NCBI GenBank assembly: GCA_964480475.1
Contig: CAYZPW010000047.1
Location: 1 to 25,313 of the forward strand
Source of the DNA: CAYZPW01 sp964480475
Lineage (GTDB): Bacteria; B130-G9
Length of the DNA stretch: 25,313 bases
Direction of reading: 5' to 3'
Position numbers and translations under genes: made by a program. How positions within the stretch are numbered: the stretch's first letter is position 1; each line of letters begins with the position of its first letter. Positions 6,948 to 14,473 of the stretch are shown in pieces. The notes beneath the pieces are model-generated. The model made no database searches. It was not told where the DNA came from and was given only the letters and a program-made list of their open reading frames with translations.

Positions 6948-8321
6948 ATGAACGACATGGGCGTCAGAAGAGCTGCGCTTCTCATAGCAGTCATTTCCGG
7001 GTTCTTTATCCCATTCGTCAGCTCCTCGGTCAACATATCGCTGCCGACGATAGGCCGGGAGTTCCAGATCGATACGATCCTTCTCGGATGGATCAGAACC
7101 GCGTATCTTCTGACTACGGCGATGTTCCTTCTGCCCTTCGGGAGAGCAGCCGACATATACGGCCGGAAGAAGCTCATGAGACTGGGCATATCGATCTACA
7201 CAGTCGCGTCGCTCCTCTGCGCCCTGTCGAACTCCGCTAACATGCTTATCGCATCCAGGTGCATCCAGGGCTTCGGCGCCTCGATGGTCTTCGGCACAGC
7301 AGTGGCGATCCTAATCTCGGTATTTCCGCCCGGCGACCGCGGAAAGGCGCTGGGAATAAGAGTGGGCGCCGTCTATATAGGCCTTTCGAGCGGGCCGGTG
7401 CTCGGGGGCTTCTTGACCCAGCACTTCGGCTGGCGGAGCATCTTTCTCGTCAATGTGGCCCTCGGCCTCGTCGTCATCGCGCTTCTGACATGGAAGCTCA
7501 AAGGAGAGTGGACTGGAGCAAAGGGCGAGAGGTTTGACCTCACCGGCGCCATTCTGTGTAGCGCCTCAATGCTGACGACAATATACGGCATACTTCACCT
7601 CTCTGACAGACACGGTCCATATCTTCTTGGCGCAGGAATTGCGGCCATCGTCGGCTTCGTATGGTTCGAGAGGTCTTCCGCAAGTCCAGTCCTAGACATT
7701 CGTCTCTTTAGCCGCAACCGCGTCTTTGCATTCTCCAACCTCGCCGCGTTCATTAACTACTCCGCCGTTGCGGCCACCGCGTTTCTGCTGAGCCTCTATC
7801 TACAGGACATAAAAGGCCTTGCGCCTCAGATGGCGGGTCTGGTCATGTTGTCGCAGCCCTGCGTCCAAGCACTCATCTCGCCATTTGCAGGCAAACTCTC
7901 CGATAAGATCGAGCCAAGAATCGTTGCCTCGGCTGGTATGGCCGCAACTGCGACCGCGCTGGGATTACTGTCGCTCCTGCACGGCGCAACATCGTTTGGT
8001 TATATCATTGCCAGCCTTGTTCTTCTGGGCGTTGGCTTTGCGCTGTTCTCTGCGCCCAACACAAATGCTATCATGGGCTCGGTCAGCAAGAAGTTCTACA
8101 GCATCGCCTCCGCAACGCAAGGTACCATGACAATAACCGGCATGAACCTCTCAATGGGCATTGTAATGCTCCTGCTTTCGATATACATCGGCAGAGTCCA
8201 GATGGCTCCAGAACATCACGCGAACTTCCTCATCGCCACCAGAACCGCCTTCGCCATCTTCGCAGTCCTCTGCGCCGCCGGCGTCTTTGCCTCTCTCGCG
8301 CGCGGCAAGCTGCGCGGGTAA
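6948..8321 (+). CDS. MFS transporter, DHA2 (EmrB-like) drug exporter family
   Basis: This 457-aa polytopic inner-membrane protein is in the major facilitator superfamily and probably uses the proton gradient to export drugs or metabolites. The first helix has the DHA2-type FVSSSVNISLPTIGREF. The loop between helices 2 and 3 has the family motif A version GRAADIYGRKK. A GPVLGGFLTQHFGWRSIFLVN block corresponds to the motif C region of antiporters. About 12-14 hydrophobic segments fill the length, in line with the family. The ATG at 6948 and another at 6957 are both possible; neither has a strong RBS. No regulator gene or membrane-fusion partner is adjacent, so the substrate cannot be told. It converges with the histidine kinase gene. 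Confidence 0.9.
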   Translation: MNDMGVRRAALLIAVISGFFIPFVSSSVNISLPTIGREFQIDTILLGWIRTAYLLTTAMFLLPFGRAADIYGRKKLMRLGISIYTVASLLCALSNSANMLIASRCIQGFGASMVFGTAVAILISVFPPGDRGKALGIRVGAVYIGLSSGPVLGGFLTQHFGWRSIFLVNVALGLVVIALLTWKLKGEWTGAKGERFDLTGAILCSASMLTTIYGILHLSDRHGPYLLGAGIAAIVGFVWFERSSASPVLDIRLFSRNRVFAFSNLAAFINYSAVAATAFLLSLYLQDIKGLAPQMAGLVMLSQPCVQALISPFAGKLSDKIEPRIVASAGMAATATALGLLSLLHGATSFGYIIASLVLLGVGFALFSAPNTNAIMGSVSKKFYSIASATQGTMTITGMNLSMGIVMLLLSIYIGRVQMAPEHHANFLIATRTAFAIFAVLCAAGVFASLARGKLRG

Positions 8322-8446
8322 CCCAACTTCCGCATTTCACGCATCAAGATCGGCTCATAGAGCGTGTCTTTTTCTCACGACTCCCGAACCTGACTCCTGT
8401 CGTCAACAACGAGGATATGTTCTGTCCCGCAAAGCCCCTCGAAGTC

Positions 8447-10057
8447 CTATTCGTCCGTCTTGACCGTCTCCGGCTCGTGCGACGATGGGACATATAGAAA
8501 GAAGCTGGCGCCCTCGTCCGGCTTAGATCGGACCTCAATGCCGCCATTATGCTTCTCGATAATCCGGCGAGCGACTGAGAGCCCAAGACCTGCGCCTCGT
8601 TTAGCGTCCTTCGTTGTGAAGAGAGGATCGAAGAGCTTAGCCAAGACCCTCTCATTGATTCCAGAACCGGTATCGGTAACCGAGATACGAACGTATTCTC
8701 CTTTCTGGATGCCGACCTTCCTGCACAACTTCTCATCCGTTACTTGGATGTTCTCCGTCGCGAATGTGAGCGTGGCCCCCGTTGGCATGGCGTCTCTGGC
8801 GTTCAACGCCAGGTTCAGCACTACTTGCGCTATCTGGTCTCGGTCGGCGATAATGTGCCGGACATGAGGGTCAAGCTTAAGCTCTATTGATACAGAATTG
8901 TCGATGGACGGCCTCGACAGGCTCACGATTTCCCTGACGAGGCTATTGGGTTCGACAGTCTTTGATTCGCACCGATCGGCCCCCGCGAACGATAGCAGCT
9001 GGCTCGCGAGCTCCGCGCCGAGCTCCGCGCTGCTCTGGATGTTCTGCGCCTGCCTCTTGAGCACGCAGTCTGTCCCGACCTCCATGTTGATCATCTGGGC
9101 AGCTAGGAGAATCGTGCCCAGGATGTTGTTGAAGTCGTGTGCGATGTCCGCCGCAAGCGCTCCGATGCTTGCCATGTTCTGCGACTGCAAAAGCTGTTCC
9201 TCAAGCTGCCTTACTCGCGCAATATCGTTCATGAAGACCCTGATCTTGACGAGGCGCCCGCTTGGGTCGGGCACGATCGCGGCGTTTATCTGAACATCCA
9301 CACATTGGCCTTCCTTCGTCAGAAGAGCTGACTCGGCCGTCGCGGCCCCAGCATCTCTGGCCTGCTCGAAGCAGACGTTCACGCGCTTCCACTCATATTC
9401 GGGAATCAGGTCGCGGATGTTCGCAGCCTGGAACTGGTCCAACGTGTAGCCCAGATGCTCAAGTCCCGCTCGATTTGCCCACAGCAGCTGTCCCTCGGGT
9501 CCAATTTCGAAGACCATCAGCGGCGTTTCATCGAACACGCGACTCGAATCTTCGGCCGATTCTCGCCGCCGAGAAAGCTCCACGGCCCGCTGGATAACCT
9601 CAGACAAGAGGCCCAAATCCCCCTGCGTCTCGTTCATGAGGAAGTATCCGGCTGCCCCGCCTCTCATCGCCTGCGTCGCAAAGGAGGCGCTATCTGCCAG
9701 CGCCACCACCGGGATATGCGTGTATTCCTTCGCAATCAGGCCAAGCAGTTCGATGCTGCCGGTATCCGGCGCCTCGTGGCCGAGCAGGATGCAGTCGTAG
9801 GTCGTGCTTCTTAGCTCCGCTGTGCACTGTGTCACAGTAGGCGCTGATCTGACTGTCACATTCGGAAACGCCCGCTCCAGGGCCTCCGAGATTGACGCAG
9901 CGCTTGACCGATCACCCTCGACGATGAGAATACTCTGGATACTTTCCTTTAGCGGCCGGTGCAGATTGGCCGGGCCTTCGCGATCACTTACCGTCATTCC
10001 CTTTCCGTGTGGCAAGAAAGCAATTCTAGCGAAATCGTGAAGCTCCCGCCTTGTCAT
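8447..10057 (-). CDS. soluble sensor histidine kinase with degenerate receiver and PAS domain
   Basis: This 536-aa protein has no membrane segment. Residues about 40-150 form a receiver-like fold (SILIVEGD start) and about 170-285 a PAS domain. The kinase core follows, with the H-box AADIAHDFNN (H307), N-box NLALNARDAMP, G1 DTGSG, F-box LFDPLFTTK and G2 GAGLGLSVARRI, all intact. The HDFNN type is common in kinases of deltaproteobacteria. The receiver looks unable to be phosphorylated: YDCILLG places G93 at the acceptor site, and the usual lysine is M141 in GYFLM. The annotated ATG at 10057 lacks a clear RBS; an ATG at 9997 with GGAAAGG upstream would remove 20 residues and may be the true start. 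No cognate response regulator gene is nearby. Confidence 0.9.
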   Translation of the reverse strand: MTRRELHDFARIAFLPHGKGMTVSDREGPANLHRPLKESIQSILIVEGDRSSAASISEALERAFPNVTVRSAPTVTQCTAELRSTTYDCILLGHEAPDTGSIELLGLIAKEYTHIPVVALADSASFATQAMRGGAAGYFLMNETQGDLGLLSEVIQRAVELSRRRESAEDSSRVFDETPLMVFEIGPEGQLLWANRAGLEHLGYTLDQFQAANIRDLIPEYEWKRVNVCFEQARDAGAATAESALLTKEGQCVDVQINAAIVPDPSGRLVKIRVFMNDIARVRQLEEQLLQSQNMASIGALAADIAHDFNNILGTILLAAQMINMEVGTDCVLKRQAQNIQSSAELGAELASQLLSFAGADRCESKTVEPNSLVREIVSLSRPSIDNSVSIELKLDPHVRHIIADRDQIAQVVLNLALNARDAMPTGATLTFATENIQVTDEKLCRKVGIQKGEYVRISVTDTGSGINERVLAKLFDPLFTTKDAKRGAGLGLSVARRIIEKHNGGIEVRSKPDEGASFFLYVPSSHEPETVKTDE

Positions 10058-10194
10058 CCGCTGGCAAAGACCTCACTGATCTATACATCGGAATGAACAC
10101 GTAAGATGATTAGTCAAACGTGTTGGGGGACTTGGAGTTTTGACATTCGATGCCGAGGCGCTGAAGTCGGTTCTGGGTCCGAGCTTATCGTGTA

Positions 10195-10210
10195 TTCGCC
10201 GCGCGGCGAA
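10195..10210. repeat. GC palindrome, copy 2
   Basis: TTCGCCGCGCGGCGAA is the 16-bp core of the dispersed palindrome. It is followed at once by another hairpin at 10212-10229 (GGCATCG-TGAG-CGATGCC), opening a run of about eight consecutive hairpins up to 10432. Confidence 0.85.
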
Positions 10211-10232
10211 CGGCATCGTGAGCGATGCCTTA

Positions 10233-10282
10233 ATGCCCCAAAGGGGCATCATCTCAGTAGCCGTAGGTTTCAACCTACGGAT
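10233..10282 (+). repeat. composite two-hairpin element, copy A
   Basis: Hairpin 1 is ATGCCCC-AAA-GGGGCAT (10233-10249). It is followed by a 6-nt linker, the constant AGTAG (10256-10260) and hairpin 2 CCGTAGGTT-TC-AACCTACGG (10261-10280), then AT. The same layout with other stem sequences recurs at 14020-14068 and, inverted, at 14165-14226. REP/BIME-like by inference. Confidence 0.75.
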
Positions 10283-10307
10283 CAAAAACACGTAGAAACC
10301 TCATAAT

Positions 10308-10356
10308 GCCAGATGGCCTCAGGCAATCACCACATGATTGTCTCAGGCCATCTGGC
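10308..10356. repeat. long imperfect hairpin
   Basis: Arms 10308-10329 and 10335-10356 (starting GCCAGATGGCC and ending GGCCATCTGGC) pair over 22 bp with two mismatches around a 5-nt loop. It lies between the divergently transcribed kinase and TPR genes and so cannot be their terminator on the usual view. It is probably another REP-type unit. Confidence 0.8.
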
Positions 10357-10381
10357 CTGGGGATTGCGAGGGACACGGATT

Positions 10382-10432
10382 CCCCGCGTTGAAACGCGGG
10401 GTTCGCCGCGCGGCGAACTCCCCTTCAGGGAG
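10382..10432. repeat. three abutting hairpins including GC palindrome copy 3
   Basis: CCCCGCGT-TGAA-ACGCGGGG (10382-10401) runs directly into the 18-bp palindrome (10401-10418), which runs into CTCCC-CTTCA-GGGAG (10418-10432). Each dyad shares its border base with the next, so the block is pure tandem secondary structure with no spacer. Confidence 0.8.
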
Positions 10433-10520
10433 CCAGATCGCCACGTCTGGTCAACCTCGGTGCCGCTTGCCGCACCCTTCATATCCGCCTTTGGCGAGAC
10501 TGCGCCTGCCGGCGAGCGTT

Positions 10521-10662
10521 CGGTCACATCAGAAAAGGGTGGGGCAAACACAGTCACTACAGTTTCTTCTTCTTGTTTTAGAGCGCTTTTCTGCGGGCAA
10601 TCGGTCGCATCAAACAAGGGCGGGGCAAGCACCGCCCCTACAGTTTCTCCTTCCTGTTGTTT
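10521..10662 (+). repeat. imperfect tandem direct repeat
   Basis: Two copies of about 60 bp begin CGGTCACATC (10521) and CGGTCGCATC (10602), an offset of 81 bp. They share GGGGCAA, CTACAGTTTCT and a T/C-rich tail. The second copy contains a GGGGCAAGCACCGCCCCTACA arm that relates it to the CCCCTACA elements elsewhere in the window; in the first copy this is degenerate. The repeat ends about 60 bp before the TPR gene start. Confidence 0.65.
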
Positions 10663-10724
10663 GGTTTCCGAGTTGCGGAAGCTCCCCTTCGTAGCATATC
10701 CTCTTGGCACTCAAAAAGGAGCAA

Positions 10725-13700
10725 ATGACAGGGGCGCGTATGGTGATTTCATTCAGATTGAGGGCAAGTCAGCGAATCGCTTGTCTTGTTTTCGCTTTCT
10801 GGGTAGTAGCTCTTTCCAGTTCCGTCTTGGGGCAGGAAGGCAGCGCGAAGAGAGGCATTGAGCTCCCGACCATTACGATCACTGGCCAGGCCAAATACCT
10901 GATCATGCCACAGCAGCCGCCCGTCATTCGGCAAGAGCTGCGGCTGGCCAAAGCAGGCGCCACTCTCTTGCCCAACGTCCACAGGTTGAGGACATTCCCA
11001 TCGGTATCCCTTCGACCGTCCCTTTTGGTCCCAGAATCGGGAGGGTGTCTGTTTGGGTCGGCGCTCGGCGCCTCAGTCTCGATGGTGTTTGCGAAACAGA
11101 GGTCGCTCTTTCGCTACGGTCTTGCACTCTACAGCAAGGGACGATTCTCGGAAAGCGATCTCAGGCTCAAGCGCTTGCTAGAGAAATACCCGCAGTCGGA
11201 GTATGCGCCTGACGCGCTCTTTTTCAGGGCACAGATCGCATTGGTTCAGAAGAGGTTTGAGCCTGCTTCAGAGTTTTTCAGGGACCTCATAGCCCGCTTT
11301 CCGGATGGCGCGATGCGGCGCGATGCGCTGGGGAATCTCGCTTATGTCCGCTACAAGATGCAGGACGTCCCGGGCTGCGTCCGGGCGCTCTCTGAGCTTT
11401 TGCGAGACTATCCCGACTCAGCGAGGGCAGTCGATGCCCGGCACGCCCGCGCGGCGCTTCGATTCAAGGTCGGTCAATTCACCGCGGCCGCCGAGGACTT
11501 CAAGTTCTTGGCTGACTTGGCCTCCGGCATCAATCTACGGAATGAATACACATTTTGGCGCCTCGAGTCGCTCTACTGGGCGGGCAACTACCGCCAGGTT
11601 CTTAATCTGTGCACAACCAGCGCCAGAAGCTTCGAGGGCGCCAAGATTCAGCCCCGGTTCCTTTATCTTTGGGCGTCTGCACTCCAAAGCCTCAATCGAG
11701 GCAAGGAAGCGGCAGAGCTTTTCAGAAAGGTCTCTGACGCGTTTCCCGAAAGCGAGGTCGCGGCGCCAGCGATTTTCGCGAGCGGCCAGATACGTCGCGA
11801 CGCGGGCTTGTTGAACCGCGCTCAAGAGGCCTTCCAGGACGTGGCGGTGCGTTACCGGGACACGCCTTACTACTGTCCGGCGCTTCTGAATCTTGGCTCT
11901 GTGCAGCTGGTGATGGGTCGGCTCGACGCGGCCAGGGATGCTTTGATTCAGGCGGAGCAGACTTGCGGCACTGATGCGGACCTGCTGTCTCGCGTCAGCT
12001 ATCACTTGGGCCTTGTGTTTGCCTTGAAAGATCGGGCAGGCGAGGCGCTGCGGCATTTCAGAGACGCTTACGATGGAACGCAGGATGATGACGTAAAGGC
12101 CGCGGCCTGCCTGGGGCAGGGCTGGTGCAATTTCGTCAGCGGTCAATACGAAGCCGCTTCGTCATTTTTTGACAAGGCGCTAACGCTCGGGCCGCCGGCG
12201 AGCATCAAGTTTGAGGCGCTTTTTTGGGCTGGTCAGGCCCGCCTCAAGCTCGGGCAGGCTAAGCTGGCCCAAGAGAGTTTCCAGGAACTTGCAGACGCGT
12301 CCGGCGCGAGCGTGGACCTGCTACTGGACGCGCAGCTTGGTCTGGGTTTCGCCAGCTTCCTCCAAGAGCATTGGGAGAGGGCGCTTGGACATTTTCAAGT
12401 TGTGGCAGAGAGCGACAGACCCAATGACGATCGCGCCCTGTCGTGGCTTCGAATGGCGCAGTGCGCCTATTACCTCGGACGATACCAATCGGGCGTCGAG
12501 TATTCCCAAAGCGCGGCAAAGTTGACGGATGTCGAGCCTATTCTATGCGGCGCCGCATTCGTCAAGGGCAAGTGCCTGTTGAGGCTTGGGCAAAAGAAAA
12601 AGGCGCTAGAGCATCTCGAGTCGCTTCCCGAGCAGTTTCCGCATTGTGACTATCTCGACGACGCCCAATACGCCATCGCCTCAGCGTGTTTTGAGGACAA
12701 CGAGTTCGACGAATCGATCGAGGCGTTCGAGGGGCTTCTCTCGGCTTTTCCTGACAGCTCGCTCGGACCTAAAGCTCTGCTTGGCATAGCCAATTCCTAC
12801 TACAATATGGGCCACTACGAGAGCGCGGCGACCTATTACGGCAAAACGTTAGGCGGGAAGGCTGAGCCAGCGGACAAGAAATCGGCCCTTTACGGGCTGG
12901 TTCTCTGCTATCAGCGTCAAGGGCTGCTTTCGGAGCTCGAAACGCGAATAGAGGAATTCATAAGTAGGTTCAAAGACCAGCGGATGGCCGGCACGCTTCG
13001 GGCACTTCTCGCGGAGGAAATGGCGGAACGAAGGCAGTACTTCGGCGCCATCCGGCAGTACAATCAGGCGTTCTACAGCCTCGAGCAGGCTGGGGCGAAG
13101 GAGGAAGAACTGGCCAAGATACTCTACCGCATCGGCCAGATAATGGAGCTAACCGGCGACAAGAAGGGGGCCATAAGCGAGTATGATCAGCTGGTTGTTC
13201 GATTCAAGGACAACAGGTTCCTTTGGATGGCAAAACTCCGCAAGGCGCATCTTTATGCGGCGCTTAAGCAGACCAAGAAAGCGATCGAGGCATACTCAAA
13301 GCTCGCAGAAGAACATCCTGACGATGCGGATATCGCAGGCGTTGCACTGTTGAGGCACGCGGAGTTAGTCAGAGAGCGGGACCACAAGAGATCGCTTGAC
13401 CTGTGTGATGAGGTCGTCTCTCGCTTCAGTGGGACAACAGTGGCCGCCAGTGCACTGATTCTCTCAGGAGAGATTATGATCGAACGCAAGCGATTTGCCG
13501 ATGCGAGAGCCAAACTCGACCTGGCCGAAAAGATGGGGCCGCCGCCGGGCCAAAAGGCTTACGCTTCCTATCTTTTTGGCCATTCATTGTTCGCTGAGGG
13601 GAACTTCAAAGAGGCCTCGTCTGCCCTCATGCGCGTGAGGTATCTCTATCCGTCCTCGCCCTGGGCGGCGAAGTCACTTCTTCAGGCGGGGAAAAGCCTG

Positions 13701-13826
13701 CTGAAGCTGGAGCGACCCGGCGAGGCCCGAAAAGTCTTCAACGCTGTCCTAAGAGACTATCCGGACGATGAGGAGGTCGTCCGCCAGGTGCGCGCCGCAC
13801 TCAATGCGCTTCCCGGCTCGGATTAG
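10725..13826 (+). CDS. giant periplasmic TPR-repeat protein
   Basis: This roughly 1033-aa protein is built almost wholly of tetratricopeptide repeats from about residue 120 to the end, recognisable from recurrent A-x-x-x-Y/F...YP pairs of helices such as FSESDLRLKRLLEKYP and KAIEAYSKLAEEHPDD. The N-terminus is a signal peptide (FRLRASQRIACLVFAF... probable cleavage after VLG near residue 37), so it acts in the periplasm. Repeats of this kind resemble YbgF/BamD-type scaffolds and adaptor proteins coded beside ExbB/ExbD or TolQR genes. I chose the ATG at 10725, preceded by AAAAGGAG; a TTG at 10704 and an ATG at 10740 are alternatives. It heads the envelope locus and is separated from the next gene by repeat-rich DNA. 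Its binding partner is unknown. Confidence 0.88.
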   Translation: MTGARMVISFRLRASQRIACLVFAFWVVALSSSVLGQEGSAKRGIELPTITITGQAKYLIMPQQPPVIRQELRLAKAGATLLPNVHRLRTFPSVSLRPSLLVPESGGCLFGSALGASVSMVFAKQRSLFRYGLALYSKGRFSESDLRLKRLLEKYPQSEYAPDALFFRAQIALVQKRFEPASEFFRDLIARFPDGAMRRDALGNLAYVRYKMQDVPGCVRALSELLRDYPDSARAVDARHARAALRFKVGQFTAAAEDFKFLADLASGINLRNEYTFWRLESLYWAGNYRQVLNLCTTSARSFEGAKIQPRFLYLWASALQSLNRGKEAAELFRKVSDAFPESEVAAPAIFASGQIRRDAGLLNRAQEAFQDVAVRYRDTPYYCPALLNLGSVQLVMGRLDAARDALIQAEQTCGTDADLLSRVSYHLGLVFALKDRAGEALRHFRDAYDGTQDDDVKAAACLGQGWCNFVSGQYEAASSFFDKALTLGPPASIKFEALFWAGQARLKLGQAKLAQESFQELADASGASVDLLLDAQLGLGFASFLQEHWERALGHFQVVAESDRPNDDRALSWLRMAQCAYYLGRYQSGVEYSQSAAKLTDVEPILCGAAFVKGKCLLRLGQKKKALEHLESLPEQFPHCDYLDDAQYAIASACFEDNEFDESIEAFEGLLSAFPDSSLGPKALLGIANSYYNMGHYESAATYYGKTLGGKAEPADKKSALYGLVLCYQRQGLLSELETRIEEFISRFKDQRMAGTLRALLAEEMAERRQYFGAIRQYNQAFYSLEQAGAKEEELAKILYRIGQIMELTGDKKGAISEYDQLVVRFKDNRFLWMAKLRKAHLYAALKQTKKAIEAYSKLAEEHPDDADIAGVALLRHAELVRERDHKRSLDLCDEVVSRFSGTTVAASALILSGEIMIERKRFADARAKLDLAEKMGPPPGQKAYASYLFGHSLFAEGNFKEASSALMRVRYLYPSSPWAAKSLLQAGKSLLKLERPGEARKVFNAVLRDYPDDEEVVRQVRAALNALPGSD

Positions 13827-14019
13827 CACATGCTCGAGGCTGGATCATAATTGGATTGTGCCGCCAGCGTGCAGGTGAGGCTTGGAGGCCTAGCAGTTGT
13901 AGGCATATTCTTGGGTGTAGGTTTATCTCGAAGGACGCGCATAAGTGTCGTGCTGACGGTGATTCGTAGGAAGGATACGGGCCGATGCAACGGGAGTTGA
14001 TGGAGGCTTTGGCTTGCGC

Positions 14020-14068
14020 ATCCCTGAAAGGGATTAACGTGAGTAGCCCCACGTGCAACGTGGGGAAT
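14020..14068 (+). repeat. composite two-hairpin element, copy B
   Basis: Hairpin 1 is ATCCCT-GAA-AGGGAT (14020-14034). It is followed by a 7-nt linker, AGTAG (14042-14046) and hairpin 2 CCCCACGT-GCA-ACGTGGGG (14047-14065), then AAT. Same plan as copy A with compensated differences in both stems. Confidence 0.75.
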
Positions 14069-14091
14069 CCGTGCGTGCGTGCAATCCTCAT

Positions 14092-14142
14092 ACCCCGAAG
14101 GCGTCTGGCAATCTCAGAGAGATTGCCAGACGCCTTCGGGGT
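14092..14142. repeat. perfect 24-bp hairpin
   Basis: Arms 14092-14115 (ACCCCGAAGGCGTCTGGC...) and 14119-14142 are perfect reverse complements with a 3-nt AGA loop. It lies about 265 bp after the TPR gene stop, with no T-run, between composite elements B and C. The GGCAATC segment near the loop is shared with the 10308-10356 hairpin. Confidence 0.85.
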
Positions 14143-14164
14143 GATTGGCTTCCTGGCTGCTATA

Positions 14165-14226
14165 ATCCGTAGGCTTGGCTTGTGGCCGGCGCCTACGGCT
14201 ACTGTTGTCATTCCCCTTCAGGGAAT
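14165..14226 (-). repeat. composite two-hairpin element, copy C (inverted)
   Basis: Read on the minus strand, hairpin 1 (14226-14210, ATTCCC-TGAAG-GGGAAT) is followed by the 6-nt linker GACAAC, the constant AGTAG (14203-14199) and hairpin 2 with arms CCGTAGGC (14198-14191) and GCCTACGG (14174-14167), then AT. The hairpin 2 loop is 16 nt, longer than in copies A and B. Confidence 0.7.
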
Positions 14227-14320
14227 TCCAGACACAGAACCCGATGAACAAACCCGGTCAGCTTGAAAAATGCGTATAATTGTCAGGCTTGCAGGTTGTC
14301 CCGCAACACGGACGGAGTTG

Positions 14321-14409
14321 TGTAGGGGTTCGCCGCGCGGCGAATGTCTGCCCACCTGGTGGTACCGATGGAGACATTCAAACGCGCGGAGACAAGCCCC
14401 GCCCCTACA
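14321..14409. repeat. TGTAGGGG/CCCCTACA-bounded element with GC palindrome copy 4
   Basis: TGTAGGGG at 14321-14328 and CCCCTACA at 14402-14409 form the ends of an 89-bp element. The core palindrome TTCGCCGCGCGGCGAA (14329-14344) abuts the left end. Related termini bound the element at 20884-20967 and make up the palindrome at 16145-16182. It lies just upstream of, and in frame with, the TPR/membrane gene. Confidence 0.7.
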
Positions 14410-14473
14410 GGACCGCGGACACCTGTCGCCCAGCCTCCCCAATCCCAGCCGATTCATTCAGTTCCTCTCCCTC

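Noticed and set aside
10195..10432. CRISPR array
   Set aside because: The repeats are palindromes of different sequence without regular spacers, and no cas genes are present.
10313..10861. 182-aa open frame before and overlapping the TPR gene start
   Set aside because: It runs through the hairpin repeats and direct repeat and translates low-complexity repeat-derived sequence; the TPR gene with signal peptide explains the overlap.
11535..12146. 203-aa minus-strand open frame inside the TPR gene
   Set aside because: The plus strand carries unbroken TPR repeats; the reverse frame shows no domain.
13985..14266. 93-aa open frame between the TPR gene and the TPR/membrane gene
   Set aside because: It is made of two composite elements and a 24-bp hairpin; an open frame here is a by-product of GC-rich palindromes.
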